A stretch of DNA of 43,779 nt from Bacteroidales bacterium (lineage in GTDB: Bacteria; Bacteroidota; Bacteroidia; Bacteroidales; UBA7960): positions 1 through 43,779 of the forward strand of contig PWRF01000120.1 of assembly GCA_003556325.1 (NCBI GenBank). Direction: 5' to 3'. The notes under the pieces are model-generated. The model saw only the letters and a program-made list of their open reading frames with translations, made no database searches and was not told where the DNA came from. Of the stretch, positions 42,065 to 43,779 are shown piece by piece. Position numbers and translations under genes: made by a program. The stretch's first letter is position 1; each line of letters begins with the position of its first letter.

Positions 42065-43779
42065 TCAGCCTCCGTAGTTGGTGATCTCTTTGGTAAGTTC
42101 GTAGTCAAACTCCGGGTATTCATAAATAGATGTGCGCGGTTCTGTCTCACCGATCGAATAGCCCCAGATGCTTTCGTAGTCTTTGCTGTCTTCGCCCATC
42201 CATTCGAGTTGTTCGAGGTATTTGGCAACAGACTTTGATTCAATGATCCTGAACTTCCCCAGTTTGTCGATCACCGGGCTGTGGCTCCGGGTATGGTCGT
42301 GATCAAACTCCAGGATGCGCCGTCCGTCGTGGGTGATGCCAATGACCCGGAAGGTCATACTTTTTCCGACGCCGGGCAGGTTGATCACATTGCGGTCGGT
42401 CGCCAGGAAGGGGATGTCTGCTTTTTGACGAAGGTCGTTTATGTTTTCCACCATGTTTTCGGCCTGTTCCGGGAAGCTGCGGATTGCCCTGCGGTGTTCC
42501 TGCGGGATCTCCCCGATAGCCTTTTCCTCCATCTGCTCCTGGACGGCACGGGCGTTGGTGGCAAATTTGAAGGAGTTTTCCCTGTACCCCTTTACGGAGA
42601 AGGTATAATAGGGCAGAACACCGATGTCGTTCAGCGACTGGCGCAGTTTATTGGTATGTCCGCGCCGGCTGGAGGGTGAAGTGAAGACCAGCTGGTTGGT
42701 AACGGTCCATCCGGCCGAGGTAAGCCGGTTGATTCCCTGTTTTGCTTCGGGGGTGACTTCCATGGGTGCCTGGAAGTGGGTTTGCACCACGAATTGTTTT
42801 ATCCCGATCTGTGAGGCACGGGCTTTAAAAGCGGCCAGGATGCGGGTCAGATTTTCGGTGATCCGCTGGGGCAGGTATACGGGGAGGCGGGTGCCAAGGC
42901 GGATCCGGAGGATCTCTGCATGTTTTTCGCCATCAGGGAGTGTTTCGTTACGCATTTTTTTCCTCCGGGCCATCCCGTAAACGGCGTCAAGGATTTTTTC
43001 AAGGGACTTGTCGGAGCTCATCAGTGCATCGCCACCGGTTATCAGGATGTCGCGCAGCATGGAGTCTTCTTCCCAGTATTTCATGATCATCTCCAGCTTT
43101 TCGTCCCAGGTTTGGTCGGGTTGCAGCTTGTCGAGGTCGAAATTCAGGTTGCCCCGCTGAAAATCGTACATGCGCTGGCAGGAGGCACACAATCCGGCGC
43201 AGGCCCGGCCCATCGTATCGGGGATCATAATGGCGACCTCCGGGTAGCGGCGGTGGATGTTGTGGCTGGTGGGAAGGATCCACCCGGCAGCATTTGGCTT
43301 GCCGGGCTCCACCAGGTCTTCTTTCTCCCATGCCACAATATGCCCGAATTCGTCTACCAGCTCCTTGGAGTATATTATATAATAGCGAATGGCCAGGTCT
43401 TTGCCTTCGGCAAAAGCAGGGGCGTCCACATTCAGGAGGGAGAGGTAGTAGGGGTTCACGAAAAACGGGATGCCCTGTTTCTGAGCCCGGTGAAGCAATG
43501 CCATCGTCTCAGATCCCAGTGAGTTGCCAAGCATTTCGTCGAGGGTGTCCGGGTCGCGCACGGCAAACTTCAGGTGGAACAGGTAGTTGTCCCACCACTC
43601 CTCCATCAGCCTTGTCTTTTCCTCCATCCCGGCACCTTCGGGAAACGAGAAACGCACGCTGGTCATGGCCCCCGAATCAATCTTGTCGATCAGTACCCGT
43701 ATGATGCGGGCTTTGTTCTCTTCACGGATCCTGACGACATCAGGATCCAGGCCGTCAGGGTAATCTGCCATCCACTGCA
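42065..43779 (-). CDS. KamA-family radical SAM protein (lysine 2,3-aminomutase-like), 5' end outside the window
   Basis: At least 568 residues. The frame is still open at the right edge, so the start is probably beyond the window. The radical SAM cluster motif is CAGLCASC (CxxxCxxC), followed by QRMYDF, and DILITGGDALMSS is the family's GGD-type segment. VVQTHFQAPMEVTPEA resembles the lysine aminomutase core, and LPGVGKS resembles the PLP-lysine motif PGGGGK of lysine 2,3-aminomutase. A C-terminal extension of about 90 residues follows, unlike classical KamA. The substrate could be lysine, glutamate or a related amino acid; this is not decidable here. Confidence 0.88.
   Translation of the reverse strand, partial: QWMADYPDGLDPDVVRIREENKARIIRVLIDKIDSGAMTSVRFSFPEGAGMEEKTRLMEEWWDNYLFHLKFAVRDPDTLDEMLGNSLGSETMALLHRAQKQGIPFFVNPYYLSLLNVDAPAFAEGKDLAIRYYIIYSKELVDEFGHIVAWEKEDLVEPGKPNAAGWILPTSHNIHRRYPEVAIMIPDTMGRACAGLCASCQRMYDFQRGNLNFDLDKLQPDQTWDEKLEMIMKYWEEDSMLRDILITGGDALMSSDKSLEKILDAVYGMARRKKMRNETLPDGEKHAEILRIRLGTRLPVYLPQRITENLTRILAAFKARASQIGIKQFVVQTHFQAPMEVTPEAKQGINRLTSAGWTVTNQLVFTSPSSRRGHTNKLRQSLNDIGVLPYYTFSVKGYRENSFKFATNARAVQEQMEEKAIGEIPQEHRRAIRSFPEQAENMVENINDLRQKADIPFLATDRNVINLPGVGKSMTFRVIGITHDGRRILEFDHDHTRSHSPVIDKLGKFRIIESKSVAKYLEQLEWMGEDSKDYESIWGYSIGETEPRTSIYEYPEFDYELTKEITNYGG

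Overview
The window looks like a chromosomal segment of a member of the Bacteroidota, probably of the order Bacteroidales or Marinilabiliales. The evidence is internal. There is a secreted enzyme with a C-terminal module like a type IX secretion signal, and a lamin-tail/FlgD-like surface protein. The glycyl-tRNA synthetase is the single-chain eukaryote-like type. Several promoters fit the Bacteroidota TTTG...TAnnTTTG pattern, and an ECF sigma factor is followed by a family-typical membrane anti-sigma protein. An RND efflux operon carries a PG0541-type P-II-like gene. I see no rRNA, tRNA, CRISPR array, phage or intact insertion sequence. Most genes are housekeeping or conserved accessory genes.

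Layout, left to right. (1) 1-3.7 kb: the tail of an unrecognised gene, a possible structured leader, a YfcC-family transporter, a block of low-complexity tandem repeats and a secreted cyanophycinase-like S51 peptidase. (2) 3.7-6.0 kb: an ECF sigma factor behind a canonical ECF-type promoter, then an anti-sigma-like gene split by one in-frame TAA. (3) 6.0-9.1 kb, minus strand: trpS, hflX and an LpxL-type acyltransferase, tightly packed. (4) 9.1-11.3 kb, minus strand and visibly AT-richer: a lipoprotein ending in a glycine zipper, two very small membrane proteins and a small acidic secreted protein with a strong terminator. This is the most accessory-like stretch. (5) 11.4-17.5 kb: an orphan NtrC-type response regulator behind paired palindromes, a baeRF-family protein, a DJ-1/PfpI lipoprotein, radA and a TIGR01777 epimerase with an octamer array abutting its start codon. 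(6) 17.8-21.7 kb, plus strand: TolC and HlyD/MacA-like adaptor genes without a pump, then tsaB and an FtsB/DivIC-like gene. (7) 21.6-26.5 kb, minus strand: priA, pfkA and a coiled-coil membrane protein. (8) 26.6-33.4 kb: comF, a GNAT acetyltransferase, the large surface protein, asd and glyS. (9) 33.7-41.5 kb, minus strand: a lipid kinase, then an efflux operon in the order tetR, tolC, adaptor, RND permease, P-II-like protein. (10) 41.5-43.8 kb: a gene-free region with hairpins spaced about 60 bp apart, then a KamA-family radical SAM gene running off the window.

The clearest functional units are the complete TetR-controlled RND efflux operon, the ECF sigma/anti-sigma pair with its probable autoregulated promoter, and the trpS-hflX-acyltransferase cluster. 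Intergenic regions are unusually rich in simple, tandem and inverted repeats. In one case, between asd and glyS, the two arms of an inverted repeat encode the last residues and stop codons of both convergent genes.

The best candidates for something undescribed are the glycine-zipper lipoprotein with its two tiny membrane neighbours, the in-frame-split anti-sigma gene, the repeat-captured C-termini of asd and glyS, and the periodic hairpin region next to tetR. All calls were made by reading the sequence and the ORF track; no database search was run.
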